Positions 51,751 to 64,000 of a stretch of DNA of 64,000 nucleotides are shown here, in pieces. The notes under the pieces were generated by a model. It was not told where the DNA came from and did no database searches. It worked only from the letters and a program-made list of their open reading frames with translations. A program made the position numbers and the translations under genes. The stretch spans positions 10,500,248 through 10,564,247 of the forward strand of contig NW_019211454.1 in assembly GCF_002443255.2 (NCBI RefSeq), in the 5' to 3' direction. The stretch is from Varroa destructor. Lineage: Eukaryota; Arthropoda; Arachnida; Mesostigmata; Varroidae. The first letter of the stretch is position 1. Each line of letters starts with the position of its first letter.

Positions 51751-52283
51751 TGTATCCCTTTTTGAATATTTCCTGTTTGATGACGCTGTTACGTGCCATC
51801 GTCCAGTTAATATCAAGCGTACATTATGCTATGCGGCTTGACACGACGGCGGTGGCGGTGATTGTTCGATTTATTAAGCGACGTCAGAACGTCATTTCGC
51901 ATAAGTAAATAAACACCTTTCCAAGCCCCATTTCTCCCCTTCCATTCTAAGCTTATCACACTGCTGTCCCCTTTAACGTCGTCCCTTCCGTAAGACGGAC
52001 AGCGACAAAGGCGACCATGAGAAAGCAAAATACGCTAGGCACCTCCAGAGATTTGACCCCCAGTCTCTTCGCGCCCATAAGGATATGCACACCGTATTCA
52101 ATATCTTGATGCTAAAGAAAAACAGACAGATAGCGAAATTGGCCCGAATGTGTGTATATATGCTGTTCTAAACAAACGGTACACAAATAGCCTTCGTCAC
52201 TAATTATAATAATAACATAGCAATAAGCAGATGACGTTTGGCCACACATGATAATGAACCGACATGAATTTCAATGAATTGAT

Positions 52284-52370
52284 TTCGAATATACAAAAAG
52301 CAGTGAACTTTTTAATAATCATAATAATTCACTTGATCAGAATTAATCAACAAAGCGTTTGTAAAAAAAA
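52284..52370. repeat. Direct repeat, copy 2 (AT-rich, about 87 bases)
   Basis: Second copy of the element at 51166-51251, same orientation, about 1.1 kb away. Similarity fades quickly on both sides, so the duplicated unit is short. Confidence 0.9.
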
Positions 52371-54094
52371 GGGCATAGGGAAATTCAATCAATGCCACAT
52401 TTGTCAGCGCTGTCAAATCACAATTTTTGTTTATTTTAGAAATCAGTGTTGCAGCATAAAAAATTCAGCAGACGATTTTGCAGCCAAACGTCAAAGCCAA
52501 AGAAAGAAAATTCGTCACACTGAGTCTTGACGAAAAAAAGTTTTTTTAAACGAAATGTTCTTCGCGCAGTCACGATAGGGCAAATAAAAATGCACGTTAG
52601 GCGGAATAGAGCATCCGATGTGTAAAGTAATAGCTTTATGTACGGACGCTCGATGTAACTTTGTCAGAACTGTACATATACTTTGTTGCTTTGACAGGAT
52701 GACAACAATTGTCTGAGTGATTTTTTTTTATTCAATGCGCTTAACTTTAATGTTTGATTATTGGCTTGCAGTTGCAAAATAATGAAATAGGAACATAGGA
52801 ATCAGGCCAAGTGAGCTTGCACTCTTTTGTCATGCTGAACCTATAATAGCGGTAGGCTAGGTCGAGCTCTCATTCATACGTAGTACTAACCAGACGGCTA
52901 TTGTTCCAAAGTACTTCATTTTATCGGGTACTTTCGTATGCCTTCGGTAGGATTGTCGTCGTAGTGTATCCACTTTATGCCGAGTGTCACTGACCAATTC
53001 CAAACACCGCCAACCAAGGGACGAAATAGCAATGTGTTACCTTTCTAATCGATTGCCGATTTCCACCACCGGCTAATTTGCACTGTGGTCTGTGAGATAG
53101 GTAATACTATTATTATTACAGCAGTAGACACTTGCAAGCTGCGGACGCTGATGGACGAGTGCAAGCGTTACAGCTTCAACGATATCAAAAACAAACCTTC
53201 CATGTTGTTGTGCTTAGGCATGACGTGATACAGCTTATAAGTGACAAACTTCACCACTAACACACATCGGAATCTGCAGGTAAAGCCACGAACATCTTAG
53301 CCTTGTCCTGTGTTCGAAATGTTCAATGATTCCACGCTTCGGTAAACAGAACTAGATCAGGCCAGATTCGACTGAGCTATTGTGCTCCGCTGAAGTCGCA
53401 CACCAGAAGCGGTCGAAACACATTACACTCGGATTCCTGAATCGGTGACTGTTGTTCTTGTCGGCGTCGTTAAACAAAGGGTATGCGTCTACGACTCGAT
53501 AACGGCGCTTGATTGATTTATCCACAGTGCCAAGAGCGGCGAAAGGAACAAACAACGCCCACGAGCTGGAGAAGATAAACGAAGATGAAAATCCGAAATC
53601 TCTGATAGCTCCTGCCAGACCTGCTTTCGGCCAGACAGAAAACCTCCTCCCTCTAGCGCACGGAGAACATGAACGGCACCCAAATTGCGATAGACATTTC
53701 AGTCGACCCGACACACCGCAGAACTAAACCATAAAAGAGATTCGTTTACTCGACCCTAGAGAGTTCGTATTCAAGCTCGCTTGTTCGCTTTGATGGCGCG
53801 GGCGCTGCGACGTTTACGTTGATGCAGCACCGACGCCTCCGCTAATCGATGCTAACACCAGCCGCCGTACGGACCACACCACGGCCAAAACACGCAACGA
53901 CCCGGAGTTGGTCGCCCGCTTGTACATCAGGCAAGTTGTCACTCCGACTGAAGGCTAGTTAGATAACGCTTGTGCTGCCCGCCATGCCAGATGATGGAAA
54001 GGGCAACAGTAGCTCTGCTGCTTCTCGTGAGAGAGGGAACAACGCCATTATAGCAATGGAGCTCAACAACAATAATAATGCTCCCTAAAGCAAC

Positions 54095-54127
54095 AACAAC
54101 GACGACGACGACGACGACGACGACGAC
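54095..54127. repeat. (GAC)n trinucleotide repeat
   Basis: About ten consecutive GAC triplets lie within a locally GC-rich patch of the long intron. They give an Asp run on the plus strand and a Val run on the minus strand, in frames with no other coding support. Confidence 0.9.
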
Positions 54128-55857
54128 TAGTGCTATCGCGGAAACAACAGCAGGAATAACGGTAACACGCTGCAACCGGACTACGTAGACGGGCTAATCA
54201 ACCTAGCTGGTTGAGGAACAGATGAAGACTGGAACAAGCCGGCTAATAGTTGTAATTAGCTCTTGAATTTGGATGCAAGTCAATCATGTCGATTCCCACA
54301 TAAACCGTCATCGCTAAATGTATCGACGATTTTTTTACAGATTTGTGACGAAACGCTACTTTTTATCTCGTTGCCCGCATAAAATTAATCCACAGATGAT
54401 ACGTGACAATGCCCATCTTGCCGTGTGGTATACGTATACAAGCCTATTTACAGGTCCAATTGTGAATAGATGCCCTCAGCTGATTCATGCGTTCATTAGT
54501 TGCAGGCAAACGGGACAAAAATTCATCGTTCAAAGACCTTAGCTGCACACAAATGTCTTAAGAAACCATAGCAAAAGGTCACTATGGAAAATATTATAGG
54601 TTCATAAATGCGTGTGGTGCCAGTCGAGAAAATATTATCGACAATTGAGGTTTTTATCATGCCTTACCTGAGACTATCATATAATCATAATCATATATAG
54701 TGAGAAACAGCCTGTGACTCAAGCTTGGCGGACACCATAGATCATAAGCTTTGAAAAAGGTTCAGTTAGTTAGAAACTCAATTTATTTAGGAAGTATCAT
54801 AGCGTTCAATGGACATAGTAGCAAACTCAAGCGCAAGGAGTCTTGAGCAGGTAATCTGGTCTATTTACATTGAATTTGTCTATGTTTGTGCTCACGTATA
54901 TTATTAGCTTCAATAAATAGCGCACATCTAAAGAAGGATGGCTATCATATACTGGTAAACACCTATAGATTACCCTGTTCGTTTTACAACGGTTAGCAGA
55001 TTAAGTGAAATAATGGCAGATCGGTGTCGTTAGCAGCTATCTTCTATCTTATGAAAACAATCAATCATTGTCTCTGGACGACCGCTGCAGAACACAATTT
55101 CCCATATTATGGTTACGTCTATAAAATTTGTTTCATGAAAAACATAAACTACATGTTCAACGCAGATATCGAAATAAGCAGCCGTCAGCGGGCACCAGAA
55201 AAAAAGCTAAGACGTACATGGCATTCGATTGTACCGTCGTACGTAGCTCGTAGCAGATAACAAGCAAGCTCCTGCCACTGCAACTACTTATACTCAAATA
55301 TGGGTTAGATATAACGATAACCCATATATTGGCTATATGTGCAGCGGGTATGCGTGAATCTGTCGGAAACAGCTTACAGTTATTTTGGTCGGTACGCAGC
55401 CATTGATAGCTGGCTGGCTGGCTGGCTGACATGAGCCATTGTCTCTCTTTAAAACTAGCTATGCATCAGCAGCAACCTAAGTCATTGTCGCACTTAGTTA
55501 TGTGATAGGAAAGCTCGCATAGACATTTTCTGAAGAAGCAATGTGATCTTCGCTGTAACTATCGCCTGTCAAATGGACCTGTGGACCAATTTCTGAGAAC
55601 AAGTGAACGATGCGTCGATCGAAAAATGGAAGCTTGGTTATAACAAACTACATTCTGCCATTCCATCGACACCACTTCACTGGCTGCACTTTGGATTTGT
55701 AGCCAATGCCTTTAAGAAAAACTATCCAGCTAATTATTTCAGACATCGAACAACCATCTAGTAGCTATTGCACTATTGATGAGTGAACCTTTCATCATGA
55801 CTCGAAAATAGGCTCAACAGCAAAGAAAAACGATCTGGAAAAGAAAGCCCGAGAGAA

Positions 55858-55881
55858 AGATAGATAGATAGATAGATAGAT
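55858..55881. repeat. (GATA)n tetranucleotide repeat
   Basis: Six tandem GATA units. They give clustered GATA motifs, but a simple repeat needs no regulatory explanation. Confidence 0.9.
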
Positions 55882-58126
55882 ATTGAATGAAAGCTTTCTA
55901 TTCCAGGAACTATCTGTAGTAGCTGGAAGAAATTGATTACGCTTGCAAGGTGTCTTATTAAGCGCGAACGTTAAAAGACGTAAGGCCCGTTAAGTAAAAT
56001 AAGCTAGAAGCTAGAAATGTGGCATGAGCAACACGCTTTAGGGGAGAAGAGAGCTAATTTGCTTGTTGCAAAAATTGATAAGAGGATCCAATTAGATTTT
56101 GCTTCCGCTGTCCATAAACAAATATTTCCAGGGCTCTTCAATAGAAGGAAGAAAGTGATTAAGCAAGACGATGAAGGCATTCTAACTGTCCGTGTTCGAC
56201 GACGGGGAATAACGTGTACTGCCTCGTGTGATAACCTCGATTAAATTGTAGAGAAGGTAAAAGTGAGCTAAAGCCCACTTAAACGGTTTCATTTGCAGGC
56301 GGACGTAGCGATAGTTTTGTCTTTTGCCCGGGTCATCAAAAATCGTTTTATCACGGTCGGGTGAACTTTCAACACTACCTTCGGACTATTCAATCCTAGC
56401 CAGAAATCAATTATGTCTACGCTATAGACAATGGCAATAAAGAGCCGAAATATAAACACCAATATTTAACACAGAAGCGGTATTTTTTCTTTGTAATCAT
56501 AAACATTTTGCATAGATATGCGCCGAGCTATATATAAGCTCGTATTTATCGAGACGCTGACAGCACTTCAATAAGTTCGAAAGTTTTTTCAAGTACTTTA
56601 CTGTCCACTATTATCGCATGCTAACGCAGGTTAGTGGACGTACGAATCTATAGGCTGTATTTTTACCACCAACTGGTTAAACTGTTGATAAACTACAAAC
56701 ATCCCATCAACAGTTTATTGCTAACGTACGGCTCCTGGTTGTCTCGTAAGCTGAACAGACGATCATCGAAATCAATAGATAATCAGCTTACAATGCTGTC
56801 CACGTAAACCGCTAACTTAGAGCTTCGAGTTTAGACAAGATGTAAACAAGAGTGAACGTACAGACAACACGTTTCATTCTATCACCCAATAGGAATATCA
56901 TGTATCTATCACACATTGGCCGCCCTCCTATCGTTTACGTAACTTAAAAGTAAACAACAGTAGAGTGTGCTATGAAGGAATAGTAGACGCAAATACGAAA
57001 CGCAGCCGAGCAATAAGAAAATATTGTGTCTGTGTTTGTGCGTTCACCGATCGTAATTGTCATCGATCTCCTTAAATATCTTGCTCATATAGATGGTCAG
57101 CTTGTACATTCGTAGTCATTACGTGGCCATTTTTTGTGGTTAGGATTGCCAGCTTTCTTGCATTCGATAAAGCAGTAGTACGAACAAGCCCAGTTTAGAT
57201 AAAATGATGACATCGATAGGACCGACAACATGGATAAGAAGATATATTTATGAAAAATTGTTGGCATCGTCTTTGCTACATCGGCGACGGTCTTGCTGTG
57301 CCGTTTCGTACTCACCACACAATAATAACAACAACAACAGCACAAGCAGGAGGAACGGCGAAGCTATTGGCAATAGTATATTATCTATCACCTTGGAAAC
57401 AAATGTGCCAAGCACAGTTTGATCTCGACGGCTACTTGAACGCTAACGGGCCGCTATATATATATGTAGCCGTTCGAATGGGCATGTGGACGTATATTCA
57501 AATTTCATATATGGTAAACTATTTACATGTTAGAATGCGTACAAAAATATGACCTTATGGCAATAATAGCAGTCAGCAACAAGCTTGTAGCAAAGACGGC
57601 GCATGTGTTTAAAAAACCTCAGGGTTAAAAAAGAGCTACATTTCTAAAAAGCTCTGAATTTTAGCTCATCCGGAGAAATGCGGTGCTGGGTAACGACAGT
57701 CTGTTCGCTTCGAGTGGTGACCAAATGTAAAACAAGTACTGTTTAATTCAAACGTTTCTGGTCTAATAATTTCCAGTGTGTGGTAAGCGCTGGAGATAGC
57801 GCAACTTCGCCCTTAGGAACAGTTAGTTCTAGGATAGCTTGCTTGATCCTAATGCTATGCGCTACAATATAAGCACCTAGTCCGACTTTGACAGAAATAA
57901 AACTGGTCATAAATAAATATCTGAAAAAAAGCTCGTTATGCCGTATCCTTATGAAGTTGCTCGGACGTGCCAGGACATCCTCTGATCAGCAGTTTACCTG
58001 AAACTAAAGACAAGGCTGTTAATTAATAGTGAATTGCAACATTGTTACGAGCTACATCCCTGAACAAATGTTCATCCACTAAATGATTTCAAAAAGCTAA
58101 TTTCGTATATATATATATATATATGT

Positions 58127-58226
58127 NNNNNNNNNNNNNNNNNNNNNNNNNNNNNNNNNNNNNNNNNNNNNNNNNNNNNNNNNNNNNNNNNNNNNNNNNN
58201 NNNNNNNNNNNNNNNNNNNNNNNNNN
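58127..58226. other. Assembly gap of 100 N
   Basis: Exactly 100 unknown bases sit between an (AT)n tract (58105-58124) and TATATA followed by a (GA)n tract. The round length suggests a placeholder of unknown true size, and the flanks suggest assembly failed in a compound microsatellite. Confidence 0.98.

Positions 58227-58233
<7 letters not shown>

Positions 58234-58279
<46 letters not shown>
58234..58279. repeat. (GA)n microsatellite at the gap edge
   Basis: About 22 GA units, with one break near 58269, directly follow the assembly gap. Frames running across the gap on the minus strand are artefacts of this repeat. Confidence 0.95.
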
Positions 58280-60389
58280 ACAATTAGCGTCGTTATCACG
58301 AGATACACTCAACTCAGCTGACAATATTATAATTGCAAACAAATATTTTTAATAACACCATTGTGACTGTCATGTGTGTGTGAGATGCCGCACGCCGGCA
58401 GTGCACTCGCTCACTCTACTGATAGTAGCTCAGTCACTCAAACTGAGTGCCGTAGACCACGCGCAATACATACCCAGCCCACACCGAACACTCTGCCTGT
58501 TCTATTTCCTATTGTAACCTTAGGCTATCTAATACTCTAGAAACCGGCGTCGGTAGACCACAATAAACCCGTGTACATGCCAAAGTATGCAACCTCTAAA
58601 TGAACATAACAAAGAACTTCGAAAACCGATGACTAAATAAGCTGTATTGTTGCTTTAACCAAATGACAAAAACAACCCGCTGTCCAAGAAGGTTGACAGA
58701 TACCCAACCCGATACCTAAGTCTCGGAGATTCTTCTTGTCCGTGAAACTGTTTGCAGGGCGGTTGTGGTACTCAGCCTGTTCAACCAACTGACTGGGACA
58801 TATAGATAAATTAACAAGAAGTTGTAAGCGACAAGCATGAATTAAGTCAGTATATAAATAAGACAACGATATTAGGCAAAAAAGCTGAATATTACTGTCG
58901 TTAATGAAAGAAGAGTTTTAAACAGAAAATGACGGTAGACGAAAGGGAAACGTGAAGATGGTTAGAGGCTAGCAACTACAAATGTATATGTAGAGGCATG
59001 CGCTAACTGATCAGACTGACGGAGACTCTACTAACTGATTGTATGTATTGACAAAAAAGAAAATGCTGGTATCGCTCAATGGAAGGAGTACAACAGGGCA
59101 TTGGCCGCCCCCATCCAGTATTAAGATTAGTCTATTCATCTTGAAGAATGACAATAAGAACGATTTTTATATACTTATTGTGACCATTATTACTATTATT
59201 ATTTATAAAAATTACCATGAATTTACTGTTGGTATTTCCACAGTTACTTCTACAAGCACTCTAATGCTAAAAAAACATCACGATTCGGCAAAATATTCTT
59301 AATGTCACAGGCAGAACTTGAAGCTAAGTTTCTTAACTAGTAACACCTAATGACTTTTCTTGCGGTATTCCTATATTTAGAAAAGTCTGTTTTCTGACTC
59401 ACTTGACCTGTACTTTATCTGTGCATTCTTTTGTTACCGAAGTGTTTAGCAAATAGAAGACATTTTAGTATTTTCATTGTGTCCGATCGATTTTTAAAAT
59501 TTTGTCTAAGTGAGTATACATGAAATAACCAATTGATTTTGCTGAGCTTTTCTGTTGGAACCGCACTAACTTCTGAATAGGACATTATCTATCTAGATGT
59601 TGCACTAGGACAGAGTTTCAAAAAGAAACGGGTTGGGTCGCAAATATATTGGACGAATAATCGTGTGCCTCGAAGTGTCGGTCGTTACGAATGCCGTCGA
59701 CTTCACAAACATGCCTTGATGCCACTATAATATCCTAACCAAAGGCGTCGCGCTTTAACCTTTCTTCTAGACCTAGAATCGGCGCTTTCAATGACAAGTA
59801 AGATAAAAAGCACAACGAAAATAAAGCAGACGAGGGCCGATCAATCACACCGGAAGTTGAGAATATTTGGCTGTATTTTAGCGGTCCAAATCGTACGTAG
59901 CCTGCAATCGAAGTGGAAGTGGATGTAGTCAGTGAAGTACACCTAGAAGTCCTTCCACTGAAGCTACCAATTACACTTCTAGCCTTTATCCATCCACGTG
60001 GTACAACCAAGAACAATTTTCTGGTGGGCGGCCGTGCTTCTGAAACTATGCAATTGCATTAGCCGACGAGTCCAATATATAAAAAAGCAACTACACTTTT
60101 CCCTAAATAACTAATAATCAATAGACATAAATAAGGCATACCAAAAAAAAGCAAATGCGAAAGAAATATACAGAAAACACCTGTATTATGCATACGTTTG
60201 TGTGTACCTATTGATCGGATTTATATGGATTAGTGTACCATGCCATATCTATGGCAAAATGAAGCTACAACGAAAATTCTATTTGTCAGTTTTTCGTTCT
60301 TGTCTATTATATTGCCTCCATTTGCAAATACTTCTATTATTATTAATAATAAGATGAAGATGATGCTCAGTCAGATCCGATCCTATTTT

Positions 60390-60396
<7 letters not shown>

Positions 60397-60434
<38 letters not shown>
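60397..60434. repeat. (AT)n microsatellite
   Basis: About 19 AT units flanked by short ATTATTAATAATAA-like inverted pieces on both sides, inside the long intron. Confidence 0.95.
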
Positions 60435-60438
<4 letters not shown>

Positions 60439-61873
60439 TATTAATTGATATTATTATTAATAATGGTAAGAATGGAATGATAACGATACTACTGGCTGAG
60501 AGAATTTACAAACAGCAGAAGCGATAACAGTAAATCGGAATTATTTTTGCTGAGAAGATGTTATATCCGGGCGCTCCTCCATTTCGTGGTCTTTTATCTT
60601 TGCCCAAAAATTTGGCTCCAGCGCCAACAAATTAGCTCAGGTCAAAGCAAACAAAATGAAAAAATATCCTGAGCTTATCCTCACTGTCTTGGATTACCTT
60701 TGACCTATGGTAACAACTGAGTAATTAGAGAAATATAGATTCTTTCCAGACTGTGCTCTTAGATGCGATAAGATAATAACTGTAATTATAAAATGTAATA
60801 AGGCTATAATAATACGGCAATGCCATAAAGCATACTCGATGTAGATAAATGGCCTAATTATTGCAACTTAAATGGAGATAATGATTTTTATGCCTTACGC
60901 TAATCTTGATATGACACATACTCTCGTAACGGCTAGCATTAAAAAGTATAATATAATACTTCATTATCATTATTAGTATAATGAACACACGATACTGCGC
61001 GAACCGCAGCTGGGTATATACCGTATGCACATAGTATCTGTCTCAAAAAAATAAATGTATTAACGGCGAATTGGGTGTCGGCATCATCCATATTGTGTCC
61101 GAATCCAAGTCAGATTTGTCCAAAGAGCTCGAAACAGAACTGATGATAATGACAAACAAATGATTATTACAACATTGGCAGTGGCAGCATCACCAAGTTT
61201 TATACATCCAGCTACATGTATAAATACATATATTTACATGTGCGTAGTATTATTACGCTGACACTTGATAATAGCATTAAAGGGAACAGTTTTCTTATGC
61301 AAAACTTTTCCAGACTACTATTTATGCTACAGGATAAGGCAACGATAAATATGCACTAGTAGACATTTGAAATAAGAAGCACACACAGGCAAATAAAACG
61401 CTGTCACGCCAAGAGTCTTCATACGCTAATAAGGAGTCACAACTTCCTGCAGATGCTGGAAACTTTGGCGCAATAAAATACTAAACAGAGACACAACTAC
61501 ATAACGAATAAGTGAATGAGAAATGTTTAATATGTCTTTATATCATGTCATGCCTAACTGATGAGCGTATTTGAACGATGATGATGGCGGCCAGTAATTA
61601 AGCAAATAATACTAATAGAAACGATTATATCGTTACGAAAAGTACTAACACTGATAATATTATAACGATTGTCATCATCATCTTCATAATTATTTAAGTT
61701 GCACATTAATGGTAATAGCAACAGCAAATAACCAAATAACAGCAGTATGAATAGCAGCAGTCATAATAACACTAATAGTAAAAATTAAAGACGATAGCAA
61801 CACGTCAATGTAGTCGCATGAAATGTAGCTCGTAGCCTGTTATAATATGATGACGAGTGCCCATATAAAAACC

Positions 61874-61876
<3 letters not shown>

Positions 61877-61918
<42 letters not shown>
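61877..61918. repeat. (AT)n microsatellite
   Basis: About 21 AT units, lying 39 bases before the hairpin at 61957-62002. Confidence 0.95.
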
Positions 61919-61921
<3 letters not shown>

Positions 61922-61956
61922 AACATGCACAACCTTTAAAGAGGAATCTGTTCTTT

Positions 61957-62002
61957 GTGTATAGCGGTAGCGTTTCTACATAGAACCGCTACAGCTATAC
62001 AC
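61957..62002. repeat. Hairpin of about 20 base pairs with two mismatches
   Basis: GTGTATAGCGGTAGCG at 61957-61972 pairs with the segment CGCTACAGCTATACAC at 61987-62002 with one mismatch, and the stem can be lengthened by three pairs past a second mismatch. The loop is short. It lies about 290 bases downstream of exon 62294-62411 in the direction of transcription. Confidence 0.8.
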
Positions 62003-62293
62003 GATAGTGCAAATTTAGTATGTGTAAAATTTTTTTGCTTATTGTTGGATTATCTTATATTACTACAGTTACTATCGTTACAAATAACATAAACGCTCAT
62101 TAAATATATGTCCATCACTAAATCGGATACAGATGTGGGGTAGGGATGCCACCGTGAATCATTTGAATTATCCAAAATGAATCATTCAAAGAAAGATCCT
62201 ACAACTAACTAATGAGAAGTTCCAATATGACGCTAGTGTCAAGCAGCATCATAGCAGCGGTCAGGGTCGCACGCAGGCCAACCGTCTTGCTAC

Positions 62294-62411
62294 CTGTTTT
62301 GAAAGAACGATAGGGAAGAGTATGACTCACAATCGTATGACGTGGCGCTCATCATGAGCCGCTTGTACTCAGGCGCCGAGAAGAACGGTTTTGCGCTCAG
62401 CGCCACCCTTA
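62294..62411 (-). CDS. Far-upstream exon of the scaffold-like gene
   Basis: A GC-rich 118-base exon begins after TTTCTCTTAG and ends before the donor GTAGCAAG. It encodes RVALSAKPFFSAPEYKRLMM followed by SATSYDCESYSSLSFFQN. The other two frames contain stops. It ends with two leftover bases (AG), which join the T opening exon 31256-31480 to give Ser and read on as [12 protein letters not shown]. This phase match, same strand and exon-like composition suggest the two are consecutive exons separated by a 30.8-kb intron. It starts with one leftover base owed, so at least one more exon lies upstream, probably outside the window. Alternatively it belongs to an independent gene and translation of the downstream gene starts at the ATG ATG at 31470-31465. 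Confidence 0.5.
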
Positions 62412-64000
62412 CTAAGAGAAATGACAAATTCAAAAGACTCGAGAGAAAAATAGCTTGATCTGAAATGACGATCACGCGTACGTACTTGTAAATTTACCTC
62501 TGTTGTACAAGCTGCACTTACTGATTTAGTGGAGCTTGATTGTTCATTGCATATGCTTTATGGCCCTCTTTTCGGTGATACTCAAAATTGACACAGACGC
62601 TGCACACGTTAACTGACTCATCCTGCGCCTGCAGAGATTAGAACGAGCCTACTACCGGCGGTAAGGAGCGGATAAACGCTGGAAGACAACGTGGCGTGGT
62701 GACAGGAGCACGTGTTTGGAAAATCGTTACCACGGCAAATGCAATGTCACCGTCAATCGACTCACTTGATCGTTCACCGGCCCGAAAAACCGGTCCAAAA
62801 TGAATTTCAGAACGTCTGCTCTCTTTGGGTCCTAAAAAAGCCTTACGTCGCCCTTATGAGTGTATATATGCTATTCTTATTACTCACTTCGTTAGCGTAT
62901 GGACTTAATTCCTATTCTGATCTGTTGCGTGCGAAGGCACCGGCTAAAGCCCAGATAAAGAGTCGCTAATTATTTCCGCTTATAATTCAGTTTCCTATTG
63001 ATTGCAGTCCCCAATTTTTAAATACCCCGCTTATTTCAACGTCCATACAAGACTTCGTAAAACTAGCTATTCTTCCATCGTAAGCCAACACAAAAGGTCC
63101 CATTCTTTTAGATTGTCTGAGAAGGTAGTATTTCAAATGGATAAGCAGAACGCAACAAATGCACCTTCATTCACAGTTTCAATGGCGAGAGGCTATCAAC
63201 GAATCTGGAAAGCATCCATAGGTCCCCACATTCCGCTTCAGCTGACTATTAGCATTGTTGTGCAGCATAAGGAAATCGAAAATGGAGGTCAAGCTCAACT
63301 CACGCTGTTACCTCAACAGGCGCTCGTTCTAAGCATGTGACGCAATTGACAAGCAGGTATTATACCCCGCACCGCCAGCATCAGCATCAATACAAATGCA
63401 ACTTTTTGCGCGGTGTAAACAGCTTCTAATGTAAAATTGGCTATCCGCTGCCTCTACCGGCGAATCGATAGTCATCGCCAATAGCGGATCCTTTTAGTCG
63501 TAACATAACGTATCCGCAATGGCACTGGTACTTCTGCCGCGACAGCGGTGGGTTGTTACCTCGTCGATGAGCGGTGCCGCTCGCTGCTCCTAAGCAAACA
63601 AAAGAGGCACCTGCTAATATCTACTTAAATGATTTTAACAGAGGATACTACCTCTTACAAAGATGCCTCCATCTTCCAAAGCGATGACGATATATTGAAC
63701 ATTAGACATATTTAGTTACGATCATCATGCATCGCTGCCAACCCCTCTCCCCTAGCCTCCCCCATCATCGAAAAGCCCTAATGTCTTTTTGCATCTACTG
63801 TATATGCCATCTGCTTTTCGTTTACTTCTCATTGTTACTTTACACCTACCCCCGTCTGCATCCGCATCCCGATGGCTTCAAAATCCCTACGCTTAACGAT
63901 CGATAAGAACGTATGTTTTGACTTACAGTGCCGTGTTGATGTCTTATAGAACTATGTAACTTCTCTACATAATGCTTTAAACAGCGATACTGAAACAATA
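62412..64000. other. Upstream flank of exon 62294-62411, no confirmed exon
   Basis: The exon at 62294-62411 needs an upstream partner ending in phase 1. I found no clear one here. A 30-base minus-strand segment at 63560-63589 has a strong acceptor and good donor, but its identity is uncertain. Plus-strand ORFs (62712-62969, 63002-63340) show no recognised domain. Confidence 0.4.

Larger units (their letters stand above)
31481..62293 (-). other. About 30.8-kb intron (or intron plus 5' region) with no confirmed gene
   Basis: I read this stretch on both strands. ORFs up to about 135 codons occur (for example 33436-33834 and 39184-39591, both plus) but show no recognisable domains, and nothing resembles the tight exon pattern of the flanking genes. 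Several patches are more GC-rich (about 31850-32000, 33840-34100, 43200-43750, 48000-49350, 53350-54200) and could be regulatory or unrecognised exons. If exon 62294-62411 belongs to the same gene, all of this is one intron. Confidence 0.45.

Noticed and set aside
58072..58342. Minus-strand ORFs spanning the N run
   Set aside because: They are produced by unknown bases and dinucleotide repeats and cannot be real coding evidence.
63560..63589. A 30-base minus-strand segment with a strong TTTGTTTGCTTAG acceptor and GTAACA donor (frame 0: EQRAAPLIDE)
   Set aside because: It is phase-compatible with the next exon only in another frame, is very short, and has no family support. A splice-site coincidence cannot be excluded.
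1..64000. CRISPR array, prokaryotic operon, tRNA or rRNA gene
   Set aside because: No regularly spaced direct repeats, Shine-Dalgarno-led ORF series, tRNA B-box pattern or rRNA core sequence was noticed by eye on either strand.

Overview
The window is eukaryotic nuclear DNA. Genes are split by many GT-AG introns, the background is AT-rich, microsatellites are common and there are two decayed mariner transposase copies. One run of exactly 100 N is an assembly gap. The proteins fit an arthropod. A mite or other chelicerate is possible, but the sequence alone does not settle this. Exon coordinates were worked out by hand from splice sites, reading phase and remembered family sequence.

Layout. 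(1) 175-1533, plus strand: the last three coding exons of COX18, the mitochondrial Oxa1-type insertase; upstream exons lie outside the window. (2) 2902-12786, minus strand: a complete 12-exon CC2D1 / lethal (2) giant discs (Lgd) gene of about 899 codons, with an acidic N-terminus, four DM14 domains and a C2 domain. It is convergent with COX18. A mariner relic sits in its intron 7. (3) 12787-21535: mostly noncoding. It holds a second mariner relic, a long AT microsatellite and one unassigned 106-codon minus-strand ORF. (4) 21536-62411, minus strand: nine phase-compatible exons of a Ser/Asn-rich scaffold-like protein. Its C-terminal part resembles the phostensin/taperin family of PP1- and actin-binding proteins, a tentative call. 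Eight exons lie between 21536 and 31480. The ninth, at 62294-62411, is about 31 kb upstream and joins in exact phase. The gene's start is not found. (5) 31481-62293: this very long intron holds microsatellites, a 57-base GCN repeat, a diverged 87-base direct repeat, several perfect inverted repeats, a small acidic ORF and the assembly gap.

The three genes do not form a functional unit: COX18 acts in cytochrome oxidase assembly, Lgd in ESCRT-III/endosomal control of Notch, and the third is probably cytoskeletal. I see no operon, CRISPR array or defence system, and no convincing new system. The points most worth checking are the 31-kb-intron gene, its possible alternative last exon, and the unexplained palindromes and duplicated AT-rich element inside the intron.
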